DNA of 64,000 bases from contig OX104132.1 in the NCBI GenBank assembly GCA_944470555.2, positions 10,053,755-10,117,754 on the forward strand, given 5' to 3'. This stretch comes from Heterobilharzia americana. Lineage: Eukaryota; Platyhelminthes; Trematoda; Strigeidida; Schistosomatidae. Shown piece after piece: positions 46,845 through 58,620 of the stretch. Position numbers and translations under genes: made by a program. Each line of letters begins with the position of its first letter. Positions within the stretch are counted from its first letter, which is position 1. Under the pieces are notes generated by a model. That model saw only the letters and a list, made by a program, of their open reading frames with translations. It ran no database searches and had not been told where the DNA came from.

Positions 46845-49340
46845 AAGAGATAGAAATTCAGATGCTAGAGTAGAATTTTCCCCCAATAAAAACCTGAAAA
46901 CAGAAAACAAAAATGGTATTTAAGAAGCATAATCTTGACCAAAGCAAAATAATAATAATAATAGTGAGTGATAATACTTTTAACATAGTTGATGAAAATG
47001 GAAAACAATACGAGGATGAACACAGATGTTCTAACGGTAATAGTTAGTCAAAACATCCGAAATATCAAATATTGTGTAACTTCAGCAGAAGAAAGTAGTT
47101 AAACAAGACCTAAACTTATGTATGATAAGGATATGAGTGTGGCAAAGTAGAATTCCCCCTGACTAAAGTGGGAATAAAGGTTATATACACCTTTTATGAA
47201 TGTTTAGGTTTCCTAGCGGTATGTCTGATACAATTATGTATACAGGCAATTGAATTAGCAAGTATATACGAAGGTGCCAAGACTAACCAAGTTATTTATT
47301 TGGACAACACCAATAAGTCAATTGAAAAGCTGAAACAGCTAACTCCATAAAGTTATCGCATTGACTCGGGTCAGATGTTTACCAAGTTATAAACTGATTA
47401 ACCGGTTCGTTGTAGATAATTGCTGTTACAGGTTTTCTACTCAATTTGTCTAGATTCCATTCTATAAAACAGTCTAGGAACCATATCTTGCCCAACGACT
47501 TATGAATGTTACTAGGCTCCTAGGGCAACAGGCTACGTAGACATGTCTTTTATTTCCCCTGTGATAAATATCACATGCGTACTGAATAAGTGCGAAACTG
47601 AAAAGTCATACGTACTGAAATGCTTCTATCGAACAGATTCTCGTTAAGTGTACTGTTTTTGTATAGTTAATAAGATCCCAAAACAGTACAGCTTATTTTG
47701 CGCTTTTCTGTTCGAGTAAAGAGGATGTCATTGAATTTGATCAACACTTCATTTATATCAATAATCTCATTTACAATAATGAATTATCAACAGAGGTAAT
47801 AGACACCAAACTGACTGATGATACCGCTTAGTGAAATATTCCTTCGTTTTAAAAGAATTCGCAAAATTGGACCTTATGGTGAACGCACAGTGAATAGATC
47901 CAATCGTATGTAATACGTATTATTAGCGACAACATTCGCACCTCCTAAATATCTCAGTAGTTACTTAAAAATTCATTCAGAAATCCTAACGTGATTTTTC
48001 TCCTATACTTACTGGTATATGTATTTCCATGTATTAGTAAGTGAGATACTGGTGAATCGTCACAAAGCATTCCCATTAACATTCCCAAGTCATTTTGAAG
48101 AATCAGTCAACTACAATGTTAACGCCATACACTACTGTTAATATACGAAGTGTGAAAACGTGAATTTGCAATTTCGCCATCCGATTAAATTGTGAGCTAT
48201 AAACAGCTAAAGAGCATAAGTTTTATTGCAACGAAGCAAGATTAGTTGCTACCAAGAAATCTAAAAATACTCAAATTAAGAAGTTCAACAAACTTATGGA
48301 AGAAAAGTATGTGGTCAATAATACGATTAATAACAGCACATCGCCAACGATCGATAAGTCACAATGGGTTTTCAATCTCTCAACTAGAGTCGTAAGCCAA
48401 ACAGACGCGAAGGCGTTAAGGAGAGATTTTAACTTCGGTGTAGTGATTAATAAATCGAAGTAAGAAGATATTGTTACCAAAATAAAAATAGCATTATTTG
48501 AGATGAGAGAGATGAGATACGAGCAAATGGCGAGCTAACACTGAAACAACATGAGAAAATGAAACCTAATCCACACAAACTAGAAAAGGAAACTATTTAG
48601 AATCTTTAGCATGACAGCAATAAAGTAACTGCCAAACAATCAGATAAAAGTAAGTCAACGGTTGTAATGAACAAGCTGTTTGAATAAATGGATGAATAGA
48701 TTATGTTCCAAATTTTTTTCAGTAAATAATACAGTTTCACTGTATGACAACTTTAATCAACAGACTAAAATGGAACAATACCTCTTCTCTCGGTCGATTT
48801 GCTAACGAACAGATATTTATTCCTTGAATTCAGTAAATCTTTTTAATGTCAAAAACGATAAGCATACCACCAAACCCAAAAATGACCCTCCTTAGTCACT
48901 ACTAAAAGCATAAACCATTTTAATCTATGTAAATGGGGATGAATGGGTGAACCAGGGGAAAAGTAATATATAGAAACAAAACTACTCAGTTAGACAGTCA
49001 ATAACATATGACCACCATGGAAAATAACCACGTTATTTAAATTTATCACAGGTGATCAAGTTGAAGAAGACAGAGGATCCTGAAGTGTGAGATTACAAAA
49101 CAGAGAGAAATAATGTTTAGACAGCAATGTGAGTACTTCAGTTTGATAACTTTAGTTTGAACAGCAAGATGGTGGGTAGACAACTACACATATGAAACAT
49201 ATGAAGCTCAGTTCTATGGAGAAGTCTTCAGTGTGACTGCTGATTTTCTCACTTTTTAGCCAAGGAACCGCTAATCAACTAGCGGTTGTCGATCTATCAG
49301 CGGCCTTAAAGGACCTTATTAACGAAGTCCTTGGATTGCC
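46845..49340. other. No recognised gene; upstream flank of bystin
   Basis: The bystin promoter, and any 5' UTR exon if the upstream acceptor is a cis intron, should lie here. Open stretches are short (47,168-47,350 plus; 48,271-48,480 minus) and lack known motifs. A (TAA)n run lies near 46,948-46,964. Confidence 0.45.
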
Positions 49341-49344
49341 CTAA

Positions 49345-49953
49345 TTAATGTCGATAGCACGCCAAGATTTGAGACAATTTATGTTCACAAGACAGATTAC
49401 CAGGAAAATTGCCAACGATAAAACAAATCTTACAAAAATACTGCAGGCTAAAAAGCAGGTGGGTACCGTATGCATCTGTAGCGCGCGCTACTTTCATTGT
49501 CCAACCTCCGATAACATCCAAAATAACATCTCGATTGTAGGAAACTTGTGGTTTTGAACTCCTATTCTTAGGCCTTGATGTTCGAGTCCTCTTAATCGGT
49601 GATTTTCTTTCACTAGTTGTGAAGGCGTTTTCACTTCCTCTGCTTTGGAACAAGTGATTGTCCAGTACCCAATATCCAATATCTTTTCACAAGCTGCTGT
49701 AAACCAATTGATTTCTTCACGCAAGCTTCTAGGTTTTGCGGGATCGTTCCAGGTCTTTGGTGGATTCCGATGCAGTAGGTCTACCCACTCAACTGCCGTA
49801 GCTCTGCTTAGCCCAACGGGCGGTTGGGTGTTGGTTAAATTTGTAGGGATTGTTTGTTTGCTCGTTTTTTCTTCCAAGAACTGTAGTGCAAATGTGTTCA
49901 TCAGGTGCCGTGCCAGCAGACAATTGGTCAAACTGGTTGTGAAAAGGGGATGA
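49345..49953 (-). CDS. Unassigned minus-strand coding candidate
   Basis: Two overlapping minus-strand frames look protein-like. The first (from a Met at about 49,899 down to 49,494) reads MNTFALQFLEEKTSKQTIPT and later VEWVDLLHRNPPKTWNDPAK, EEINWFTAACEKILDIGYW and KENHRLRGLEHQGLR. The second (49,653-49,345) reads KSPIKRTRTSRPKNRSSKPQ and YNRDVILDVIGGWTMKV. Both are open over the same 160 bp. I recognise neither. They could be a decayed repeat-encoded protein, an exon pair, or chance. The LINE at 50,060-53,520 ends just to the right on the same strand, so this may also be repeat-derived. Confidence 0.3.
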
Positions 49954-50495
49954 AAAATATTTGCAGAGAAATCAAGCGGAAGAAGAAAAGGAAAAAAGAA
50001 AAAAAGATCGGGAAAAAAGAAACGGCATGGAAGAAGAAACACCGATAGGTTCATGGGGAACGAATGATATAGACAGCTTTTGTTAAAGTTTGTGAACGTG
50101 AAGTCAGAAGGAAGAATAATAAATGATATGATAGGATGAATGGGAATATAGTGATTCTCTTAGTACGAGACGGTAACTGAAGGGGACGTTTATAGGGAGG
50201 GATAAGGCCGTGCCAGGTTCCCAGTGATAGTGGTTTTACAACGTATTCAGTAACGGTTAGCCGTACCGAGCTAGTAGGCTGTGTCAGCCTAGTCCACATC
50301 CCAGTTGGATGAGCGCAAACCGTGAGCTGCTGAGTAACTGTCTAACCTCCCCTTGAAGCCGTCAACAGACGGGGTTGTAGCAACCTCGGCAGGCAATGAG
50401 TTCCATTGGCCGCAAACTCTCAGAGAGAAGTATGATCGCACACGGGTTTTCGCTCTCTGGTGGACGATTCTCCTTGGGTTACCACGAGGGTGGCC

Positions 50496-50870
50496 TTAGT
50501 GGCCGTTCGGTTGGATTCCACTGTTAGGACGGCTTGGGTTACCTAGTATTTTGTAGGCCGTTATCAAGTCATCACGTAAGCTACGGCAGCTTAGGAAGTA
50601 GATTCCTGGATCTATCAGCCTGTCCTCATATGGTTTTTGTCCCATTCCCACTACACCCTTTGTAGCTCGCCTATGGATTTTCTCTCTTTTCAGATATGGT
50701 GGTGGAATGACGTTGTGTACCTCTAGGCGGGGTCGTAGATAGGTCTTATACAGCTCCAAAAATAGTTCTGGGGTAAGGGCACCCAGTTGTCTGCGCATGA
50801 AGTGCAGTGCTGCGTAGGCTCTGGTGGCATCTCCTGGATAATTGGAGCTAGTGTCTAGTTTGTCAGTCAT
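50496..50870 (-). pseudogene. C-terminal RT-region fragment of LINE copy B
   Basis: 124 codons: RAYAALHFMRRQLGALTPEL, LELYKTYLRPRLEVHNVIPP and a DRLIDPGIYFLSCRSLRDDL stretch. In CR1-type LINEs these follow the RT (the RPRLEY ... LPLYRRLRGDLI blocks). A stop at 50,496 breaks the frame before the WNSLP end block. Confidence 0.8.
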
Positions 50871-51279
50871 TGCTGGTCCAGGGTCTTTCTCCCTGATGGT
50901 GTGGGAAATTTGTTTTCTCCAGAGGGAATAGGGTACCTTCCGAGGGTCAGGGGTGCAGAGAAACGGCTCGGCAATTATTCAGACTGAATGCTGGTCCGTT
51001 AATGTCCACCCACTCTGCCAGTAATCTGGGGTCACTTTGTAGTGCACTTGATTCTTTTTCCGACGTCATAGCTCTTCACAACCTAACATCACCGGTGTAA
51101 AGGAGAACTGAGGGGCTGAGATTCAGTTGGAGGTCATTCGCAAAAAGAAGGAATATAACATTGGACCCAGAAGCGCTTCTTGTGATACGCCAGATGATGA
51201 TGTCCTCCAAGTCAAGCAAACTCTGTTGACCTTTGTGCAGAATTGTCTACCGTCTAGATGTCCAGGACAGCACTTGCCC

Positions 51280-51993
51280 CTAGATGCTCAATCTTGCTAT
51301 TTTGTGAACGAGAATGGTGTGTGGGACTGTGTCAGGGGCCTTAGCAAAATCCAGGACAATAACATAGACAGGAATTTGGAGGTCCTGACATGCCGTCCAC
51401 TTATCACCTGCAGCCAGAATGTTTGAGGCACAGGACCTACCCCTTTTGAAACCGTGCTGAGCGTCACTAAGCGCTCCCTTTTCTCCAAGTACTCCCTGAC
51501 ATGGCCGTCTACCAGGCTCTCCATCACTTTTGACACCGCTGGTAGAAGGGTTATGGGTCGGTAGCATTTTGAATTCAGCCTGTCTCCACCTTTGGAGATG
51601 GCGGGCAGAATTTGCACTTTTCCACTCTCGCGGAAGCATATGATCGTCTAAGCGGTGTTGAAACAGACTACACAGCGGTCGGCACAAGGCACCTGCGCAT
51701 TGCTTTACCACAGCCGGTCGGATGTCATCACGCTCTGGTGGTTTCCCTGCACGGAGCTTTGACAGTTTTTTGAGGATCGTAGCAGGAGTTGTCTTTATTC
51801 CAGGTAACTCTACTACATTTGGTGGCGCTGGATGTTGGTCGGACAGTTGATGAGTTTGGTTCGATAGGGACATATCCAGCTGCCTATCGAAGGTGACGCT
51901 AAAGGCTTCGGCGATCTCCAGTCCGGAGATGTTTTCTCCGTCCAGGCCTTTCAGGACGCAAGCCCCCCGGTTGATGGATTTTCTGCCTGCCAT
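51280..51993 (-). pseudogene. Reverse transcriptase fragment of LINE copy B
   Basis: 237 codons covering the RT fingers to palm motif A: PATILKKLSKLRAGKPPERDD (a K-AGPDDI-type block), LPREWKSANSARHLQRW, GALSDAQHGFKRGRSCASNI and VYVIVLDFAKAPDTVPHTIL (motif A with a Pro for the usual Phe). An overlapping frame at 51,297-51,617 keeps NSKCYRPITLLPAVSKVMESL, so a -1/+1 shift occurs near 51,610 and is undone near 51,480. The following motif B and catalytic box are in other frames. Confidence 0.85.
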
Positions 51994-52350
51994 AGACCGA
52001 TATAGGTTTTTGGGGTCCGATCCGAGCTACTGGGCAAGGTTCGTCTGGAATGACTTCCTATCTCCCCTCACCCTGATGTTACATCGATTTCTTAGGGCCA
52101 TGTATGCGGCGTGGTCAGTTTTTTTCCAGAGGTACTCCACTCATGCCATGCTTTCCTCTTGGCTTTCAAAAGGCGTTCAATGCCTCGCTTCAGCCATGAG
52201 GTTAGCTTCTGTGGTATTGCTGCGATTACAGGAAGTTTTCAAACATAGCCCTCTTGACGATATCTCTAACCAGCTGGTGGTCGATGGTAAAAGGGCAGTC
52301 TAGTTTCGACGGCTTTCCGCTCGACCCCCAGCGAGTGTCAACACCAACAT

Positions 52351-52767
52351 TCACGTGCAGCCCAGCCAACAGGCTATAATGACCTGGTCATATCCCGTGG
52401 ACGTCACTCCGGACATTACTTGCAGTAGTTGTCGGCTATCTTCCACGCTGCCAGTAGGAGTTCTATAGACGCCCCCTGCCAGGTACTTGGTGTGTCCAAC
52501 CTTAAAGTGACACCAGGTAGAGTCTGAGAGCCCTGAAAGTAGAGTTTCCGTTGCTCGTTCATTTTTAAGGTCATCACTTAAACGCATCACCACCCCGCCT
52601 CCTTCCTTAAACTCCCTGTCTCTCCTGAACAGACTCATACCATCCATACTTGTTTCGATGTCACTAATACCCAGTGATAACCAAGTTTCTGTTGGGATTA
52701 TGATCGTTGGAGCAAGGTAGGAACAGAGAAATCGTAACCCTTCCATCTTACTTCTAAACCCCCTCAC
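52351..52767 (-). pseudogene. Endonuclease N-terminal fragment of LINE copy B
   Basis: 138 codons: NVRGFRSKMEGL-type opening (N-V-R-S motif region), PTIIIPTETWLSLGISDIE (the TETWL metal-site motif), GGGVVMRLSDDL, and GGVYRTPTGSVEDSRQLLQV. The frame is lost before the GDFN motif. Confidence 0.8.
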
Positions 52768-53539
52768 GTTACTGTGCAGACGCTTGGATATGTTTCTGAC
52801 GACGAGGGGTATCTTTGCGCTGGCAGACTAAAGGGGATCGTGCGTAGTGGCGAAACTTGCTATAGGACGGCCAGCTTCAGTGGAACCGGCTCAGCCAGGT
52901 TTCTTCCCACAAAGGTTTCTGGGGGGTTTCACAGAGTCCAGGATTGTTTGTACATCTTGTCTGTTGACAGTGATGGTGACCTTAGCACTGGGCGGAGCTG
53001 TCTTTTGTTGTTGTCGCAGTGTCTTGGGCCTGCTTTCACAGCAGCAAACGTTCCCACTGATGTTATCTTTCGCTGTGTACCAAGTTTGCAGTACTCTGAA
53101 CAAAAGCTGTTGACAGCCGAAGTTAACAGCCATCAACCAGGTTGATGTTATCGTCGGCAAAGGTGCGGGACGTGGCAATCTGCAGACCGCCACCGCCGCT
53201 ATCCTATTTCACCCTGCCTCCGCTGATAACCACTGCCAATGCTGGACGTCGTGAGCATACTTTTCTACGACCGTGCTGGTTGTCAGTTCCGGTATGCTGT
53301 GGGCGACAGTGGTTGTTGGTCTCAGCCTTTAGGAGGCCTCGTGAGATACTTTTTTCGTCGACCAAACGCGGTCTGGTCTGGCTCCAATGCTGGATGACCT
53401 GTTGATGACTAGTGTATGTGTGACAGCAGCAAGTGAGCATGTACATTTGGGCCCACCTAAAAGTCAAGGAGGTGACTATTGATGTGTTAAGCGACTGCCG
53501 AACTCCTTTTGGTTTCATTCCACCATAAACCAGGCAAGG

Positions 53540-54739
53540 TACTTACTAAAGGTGGGATACGGACTTCCTGTTTGCATGACAAAGGAACAGTTACTCGTCG
53601 TGATTTCGACATCAACATCTGAAGCCTATGACTACGTAGTCCTCGCCGGAAACTTCAATACACAGGCAATTAACCCAGGATTACAAGTTAGCTGAAGACA
53701 GACTCTGAAACACATTTATGGTGGCAGGAGTGATAGTAGAAGCTGAAAGAAGCACTAAACGGGGACCAGATGGCAAACGATCATGAATTGACCATGTTCT
53801 GAAGGAGGAGGATGTTTTGGTGGACGACGTGTGTTCACCCCCCTCTACGCAAAAGCAATCACGCATTACTGAGATTTTCTTTGGTTACCGAGGGGAAACT
53901 GCCAGCAGCTGAACTAGAAGCCTTCAGCCGTCACAGAAGCGTAGACTACTGGCTCACGAACAGTCAGCTCCCAAAAGCTCCATGACCGCAGGAATGGGGC
54001 TCACCACCGACAGACGAACACTAGATAAATATCGAAGACAATATCTGGATCGCTATCGGAAAAAGTGTTCCGAAATTAATCAGACGACCAAATCCCAAAC
54101 TATCTTGCGCTACTCAAACAACTCAGTGTCAAATACGAGGGAAAAACAGGGCATGCGTAAGTGGCGCGCATCCCGTAAGGAATTAAACTTTCTCAGCCAC
54201 AAGAAGTTGCGCGCCACACATAAAATTAGTGTTCGTATTGACGAGTACAAACACCGGAGCAAAATGGTCAAGCGGCTAGGCTACAACCCAGAAAGCCCGT
54301 ATAAATTTGTCACCGCGAAGACCGATGTATGAAGATTTAGCCTGAACACAGGATGGAGTGCAGAACTCCTGGAAAGAAGTAAGGTATCGGAACTATTGGG
54401 CACCCGTATTGATGAGCAGCTCAACACAGTGATCCGTCCACCACCACCACTAACACCCAGCGATGTAACGGTGTCCCGGGACCGCGGTACAAAGTTGATG
54501 AACTACCTAAATAAAAACGACATTGTTCATCCCACTCAGCACGGCTTTCGAAACGGACGGTCATGCTCCACAACTTGCTGATAGCCTGGAATGACCAACA
54601 GATGCGACAACAAGCAACCAGTTCATGTTATCTTTCTGGATTTGGCCAAAGCCTTCGATAGTGTCCAGCACTACAACACGCTCACTAAACTTGCAAAAGT
54701 GGGCGTCACTTAACCACTCATATCAGGATATACAGCATA
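53540..54739 (+). mobile_element. CR1-like LINE (copy F), left half, interrupted by an RTE insertion
   Basis: Plus-strand pieces appear in order: a DYVVLAGNFNTQAI endonuclease motif near 53,625-53,670; the linker FLSHKKLRATHKISVRID with KRLGYNPESPYKFV (53,982-54,332); RT entry STQHGFRNGRSCSTT near 54,530-54,580; and motif A VIFLDLAKAFDSVQHYNT near 54,628-54,680. Just after this the sequence passes into the TAA tail of RTE copy 4. RT similarity resumes at about 58,100. All blocks are split by stops. Confidence 0.8.
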
Positions 54740-55865
54740 TCTGTTGTTATTATTATTATTGTTATTTGTCCCTTGGGTTCCTAGTGGGACATACGGCTTC
54801 AGTAGCACGTCTGCATTCCACTCTCTTCTTTGCAATCTTTTGAACCTGGCTCCACGACTGCCCACAAGCTCTCATTTCTTCCTCATACCATCTCTTCCAT
54901 CTCACCCCCACATCGGACACCCAACTCACCGTTTCCTATCTGGGTTCCACTCGGTATCCTGGCCTGGCGCGTGATGTCTCCAGTCCGTATTCTCAGTGTG
55001 TGCCCGAACCATCTCCACTTCCTTTTGCATATTTGTTCAGCGACAGCTTCTCGCTCAGTTAGTTCGTTGCCAGCCAACCAGCCAGAGTTCCTTGTTGCTT
55101 ATTCTCTCTGGCCATCTCATCTGAGCTTCAGTAACCAGCCAGCGTAGGCAGTTGCTGATGAATGTGTGTAGTTTGTTGGAAGTGCTCTGAACCGTATAGT
55201 ATCACTGACTTGACTGAACTGGCGTTGAAAATCCGGATGTTGTTTCACATGTTAAGTGCAGAAGGTCTCCACGCTGGTTTCAGGCTAGTGAACGCCTGTC
55301 TTGCTATGTTTTCGATGCTGGCTGGCTTTGACGTCCTCGTCTGTGCCGCCGCCGCTGCCTGTAGTTGAAATGATGCTGCCTATATAGGTGTAGGTGAAAG
55401 AGGCTACTTCTTTCAAGTTTCTCCCGTTGATGATGATTGGAGATTGTTGTTGCTGTTGTTGTTGATTGGGTACCCTCATCACCCCTACCTCTGTCTTCTC
55501 TACGTTCACTTAAAGTCCTGTCTTCGCTGCCCAGCCCTGCCTCTTCTGTCAACTTGTTAGTTTTCGCCTGTACATCTTCACGTTTGTGCCGCCAGACATT
55601 AGACACAAGTCATTGACAAAATCCAAGTCTTCTAGGTTCTTTACCGTGGTCCAGCATATCCCCCTCTTCTCACTCCTCACTGTTTGTTGCATGATCCAGT
55701 ACAGTCAACTACAATCAGGAATATAGTGGGTGATAGTAGGTGGCAGCCTTGTTTTGCTTCTGTCTCCTGTCTTCAATTCAAAAGCATCACTGAGCTTCTC
55801 ATTGTGAATTACTTGGCATGTGCTGTCTTCATATAGCTGTTGAATCAGATTGATAAGGGTTTGTG

Positions 55866-56219
55866 TCACTTAAACCGTAGTGTTGAAGAAGTTGCCTGGC
55901 AAATAACTTCTCGGTCGACGCTGTCAAAGGCTTTTTCAGAGTCGATGAAGTTAAGGTAGAGGGTTGAGTACCACTCTATACTCTGTTCTATGATGATGCG
56001 TGGCGTTGCAATTTGACTCGCACATGATTTGTTATTCATGAATCCGCCCTGTTCCGGTAGTAGTTTAAAATCCAGCTCATCCGTTAGTCTGTCTCCATCT
56101 CCAGGATGATGCGGCTTGACATTTTGCTCTGGGTAGACAGGAGAGTGATTCCGCGCCAGTTCTTGCAAACACTGAGGTCCCCCTTCTTCAGGAGTTTGAC
56201 AAGGTAACCCCTCCTCCAA
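55866..56219 (-). pseudogene. RTE reverse transcriptase fragment, motif A region (copy 4)
   Basis: 117 codons ending with ASQIATPRIIIEQSIEWYST and LNFIDSEKAFDSVDREVI, the palm motif A also present in copy 1 at 26,440-26,490. An overlapping frame at 56,084-56,272 keeps DLSVCKNWRGITLLSTQSKM. The two frames together show a frameshift inside the fingers. Confidence 0.8.
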
Positions 56220-56566
56220 TCGCCAGGTGCCTTTACTTCCTTCGAGACCTTCTCCATGAGTGGTGTGGGCATGGCCGCTGTTGTCTCTGCGTCTGTTTTT
56301 AGCGGTTCTGGTGGGATTCCACCTGGTCCTACTGCTTTCCCGCCTTTCAGTAGCTGTATGGCGTTCAGGACTTCGACTTTTGTTCGAGGATCCGTGTTCA
56401 GTGGTAGTTCTGTGGCTGCAGGTGGTGTTTCCGGACGAAGTGGTGGTGGTGGTCGATTAAACAGCCTTTTGAAGTGGTCAGCCCATCATTTCATTCCCTT
56501 TGTTTCCGTTCCTGGCTAATTAGATTGCCTTCATCATCTTTCATTGGTTTCATCTGAGTTGATCTC

Positions 56567-56965
56567 TTACCTCGCAGATAGTAATCTGGTCATTTGATAC
56601 AATGTCGTCGAGTCTCTCTTGCCTGCAGCCTGTTCTGCTTCACTTGCCAGTGTGTCGTGGAAGTGTCTTTTGTCTTCCCGCACACTCTTCTTCACTTCTT
56701 TGTCCGGTGTTTTATGCATTGTACTCAGTTCCTCTTTTCGTTGCCCACCCCTGCACTGCACTGGTTCATCTTCTACTTCACCATCCTCCTCTTCCTCCTC
56801 TGTCAGCTTCCATGTATCCGTCGAGATCCATTCCTTGTCTTCTTTCTTCTTCCTTCCTGACACACTCATGCAGGTTTCTTTCCACATCGCTTTCAAAGAC
56901 TTCCAGTGTTCTTCCACATAGGTTTCTTCAGGGATGTTGCTCAATATCACCCATTTTGGCTTCAT
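56567..56965 (-). pseudogene. RTE linker fragment before the RT (copy 4)
   Basis: 132 codons that match the basic linker of copy 1 at 25,460-25,850: VEEHWKSLKAMWKETC, GRKKKEDKEWISTDTWKL, DKEVKKSVREDKRHFHDTL, and AEQAAGKRDSTTLYQMTRLL. An expanded EEEEEDGEVE segment replaces the EERRMVK stretch of copy 1. Confidence 0.8.
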
Positions 56966-57176
56966 GGCTGGCGTGAAGATTTTCTTCGTAGTTTCATCCT
57001 TCAGATTCTGTTCTGGGCGTAGAACTTGAACTGTGGTCTATCACCAACTTCCTTGAAGGCTTTCAACCTGATTTGGAGGGTTGCACTAGACAGTGGTTTG
57101 AACCTACATCTGCTCCTCTTCTTGACCTCTCGTCAAGTAGGCTGCCACTCCACTTTCTTCACAGTCGATCCGATTT

Positions 57177-57895
57177 TTAGTGTGTCCTGGTATCTGGTGA
57201 AATCCATGTCGCTTTGTGGATATCCCTGTGCATGAACACACTGCCTCCAATCACCAAATCGTTGAATGCACAGATTTCTGAAAACAGTTCTCCATTCTCG
57301 TTCATTTCACTGGGCACATCTGGATCCATGGTTAGTTCTCTCCCTGTGTTGTCCCCTCCCAGTTTGACATTTATGTCGCCCATTAGAATTTTGATGTCAT
57401 CAACTGGAGTCTCGTCTATTGCTGATTGCAGTTGTCTATGGAATTCCTCCTTTTCTCTCCATCTGCATTATTTGTAGGTGCATAGTGTTGCATTGTATGA
57501 TTGTGACCTTCCTTCCTTTTGAGTTGAACCTTGCTGTCATGATCCTGATGCTGGAGGAGATTGGTTCTCACTGCTTGAGAGACAGCCTTCGATGCTGTTG
57601 GGGACATCATGATTGGCACTCCATAACTCAGTGTGCTCGTGGTTGTCGTCTGTATGACAGTATCGGAGTAGATTATTGATTCTCCAGTTGACGGTTCGGA
57701 GAGTCCACTTCCATTCCATCTGCTTTCGCAAATTCCTAACACTTCATTGTGATGCCTTCTCATCTCCTTTACAATCTGTCCAGCCGTGCTAGGTTCAAAC
57801 ATGGTGCGGACATTCCATATCCCCATGTTTATTTTTGCTTTCATCGAGGGAGAGAAGATACATCGGCCAACTGGCCCCTTGAAGGCCTTCTCCAA
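57177..57895 (-). pseudogene. RTE endonuclease (copy 4), two frames
   Basis: 57,895-57,416 carries MKAKINMGIWNVRTMFEPST and GICESRWNGSGLSEPSTGES; 57,383-57,177 carries MGDINVKLGGDNTGRELTM and IHKATWISP. The frameshift lies between them near 57,400. The N-terminal stretch after NVR includes residues absent from copy 1, showing the copy-1 deletion. Confidence 0.85.
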
Positions 57896-58088
57896 CCGGC
57901 GTCATTTTGCCTCTCCGATTCAGGCGAGGAATAATTTCGTTTTTACCTTTTATATTTTGTTTGCGCTTTGAAGTTTCTTGAGCGACTGGGTTGGTTTTAC
58001 GGTGTAGGGTTGCTGGCCTAATGCCCAACCTTCCCTCTTTATCCAAACCGGCTAGTAACCAGTGAACTAGTTAATCTAGCGAGGTCAG

Positions 58089-58520
58089 GAATTAATATTT
58101 ACCACCAACTCTGTGCAATCCTGTGCAAAAGTAAGCAGAGTTCAGTCGGCCTGGAGGAGTGCAAAAACAGGGGTCTTTAAAGAAGCAATCCTCAGGTCAA
58201 TATTATTTTTATTATCCATCAATAGCCCAAGCTCAAACTCCTTGCCTATCCTCCTACTCGGCGACGACACCAAAGCACCCGGGATACCCAGAGATTATGT
58301 ACAGCTGGAGACCTGGTTAGCTAAGAATGCTTCTGGACTTAACCTGGAGTGATGCTGAGTGAAGTGTCTTCGCAAACTAAAAGCGAAGAAAACCAGCTAC
58401 ATTCTCAACAAGTGTTCGATCACTAGGGCATACATCAGTAAGAACATAGGTCTCAAATTCGCTCACACACTGGATATTGGTGCAGCGTCACACCTCCAAA
58501 AATAAATAGCCCGGGGTTCG
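58089..58520 (+). mobile_element. CR1-like LINE (copy F), right half after the RTE insertion
   Basis: Plus-strand pieces: VQSAWRSAKTGVFKEAILRS followed by ILFLLSINSP near 58,150-58,230 (motif B and the LLFLIYINDLP block of the family), LLGDDTKAPG near 58,248-58,280 (catalytic ADD box with A to G), then LETWLAKNASGLNLE and KTSYILNKCSI. These continue the RT that breaks off at 54,739. Confidence 0.75.
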
Positions 58521-58617
58521 AAGAGATTCAACATTGACGCTCACCTTCACAGTTTAACAGGACTAACTAAGTTCAAGGCACCCGTTCAAGCATCCTCATC
58601 TTTTCAATGCTCTCGCC
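58488..58617 (+). repeat. Direct repeat, copy 1 (partner at 59,402-59,530)
   Basis: About 130 bp diverged but clearly aligned: aatagcccggggttcgaagag against aatagcctagggtttgaaga; agtttaacaggactaactaag against agtttaactggactcgctaag; ggcacccgttcaagcatcctc against ggcacccggtcaagcatcctc. It probably belongs to a repeat family and not to the LTR element. Confidence 0.8.
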
Positions 58618-58620
58618 TTA

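Larger units (their letters stand above)
50060..53520 (-). mobile_element. Nearly full-length CR1-like LINE (copy B), decayed
   Basis: Minus-strand order: an ORF1-like region (53,518-52,890), an endonuclease block (52,767-52,351), a linker (52,300-51,995), the RT (51,993-51,280, then broken frames), a C-terminal region (50,870-50,496) and a final RSYFSLRVCGQWNSLPAEV block near 50,430-50,370. The last motif is typical of the C-terminus of CR1-type LINEs. The region 50,290-50,060 would be the 3' UTR. The RT catalytic box near 51,085 is mutated (YTGDVRL where the family has an FADD/YADD box). Only the RT block is long and open; the rest is split by stops. Confidence 0.85.
54740..58088 (-). mobile_element. 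Nearly full-length RTE LINE (SR2-like), copy 4, nested in LINE copy F
   Basis: Same 5' end (acctcgc-ttaactagttcac), gene order and 3' end as copy 1, on the opposite strand, with a TAA-type tail at about 54,742-54,770. The endonuclease lies at 57,895-57,177, the linker and RT between 56,965 and 55,300, and the 3' region at 55,300-54,775. Frames are split by frequent indels. The catalytic box near 55,605-55,620 reads FVND where copy 2 has FADD. Extra CAG/CAA runs near 55,445-55,470 expand a glutamine stretch. No convincing target-site duplication was found. Confidence 0.9.

Noticed and set aside
47168..47350. A 60-codon plus-strand frame upstream of bystin, as a divergent neighbour gene
   Set aside because: Short, with no family resemblance and no neighbouring exon.
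54740..58100. A target-site duplication for RTE copy 4 (shared cagga words)
   Set aside because: Only five or six bases agree and they are not adjacent to the TAA tail.
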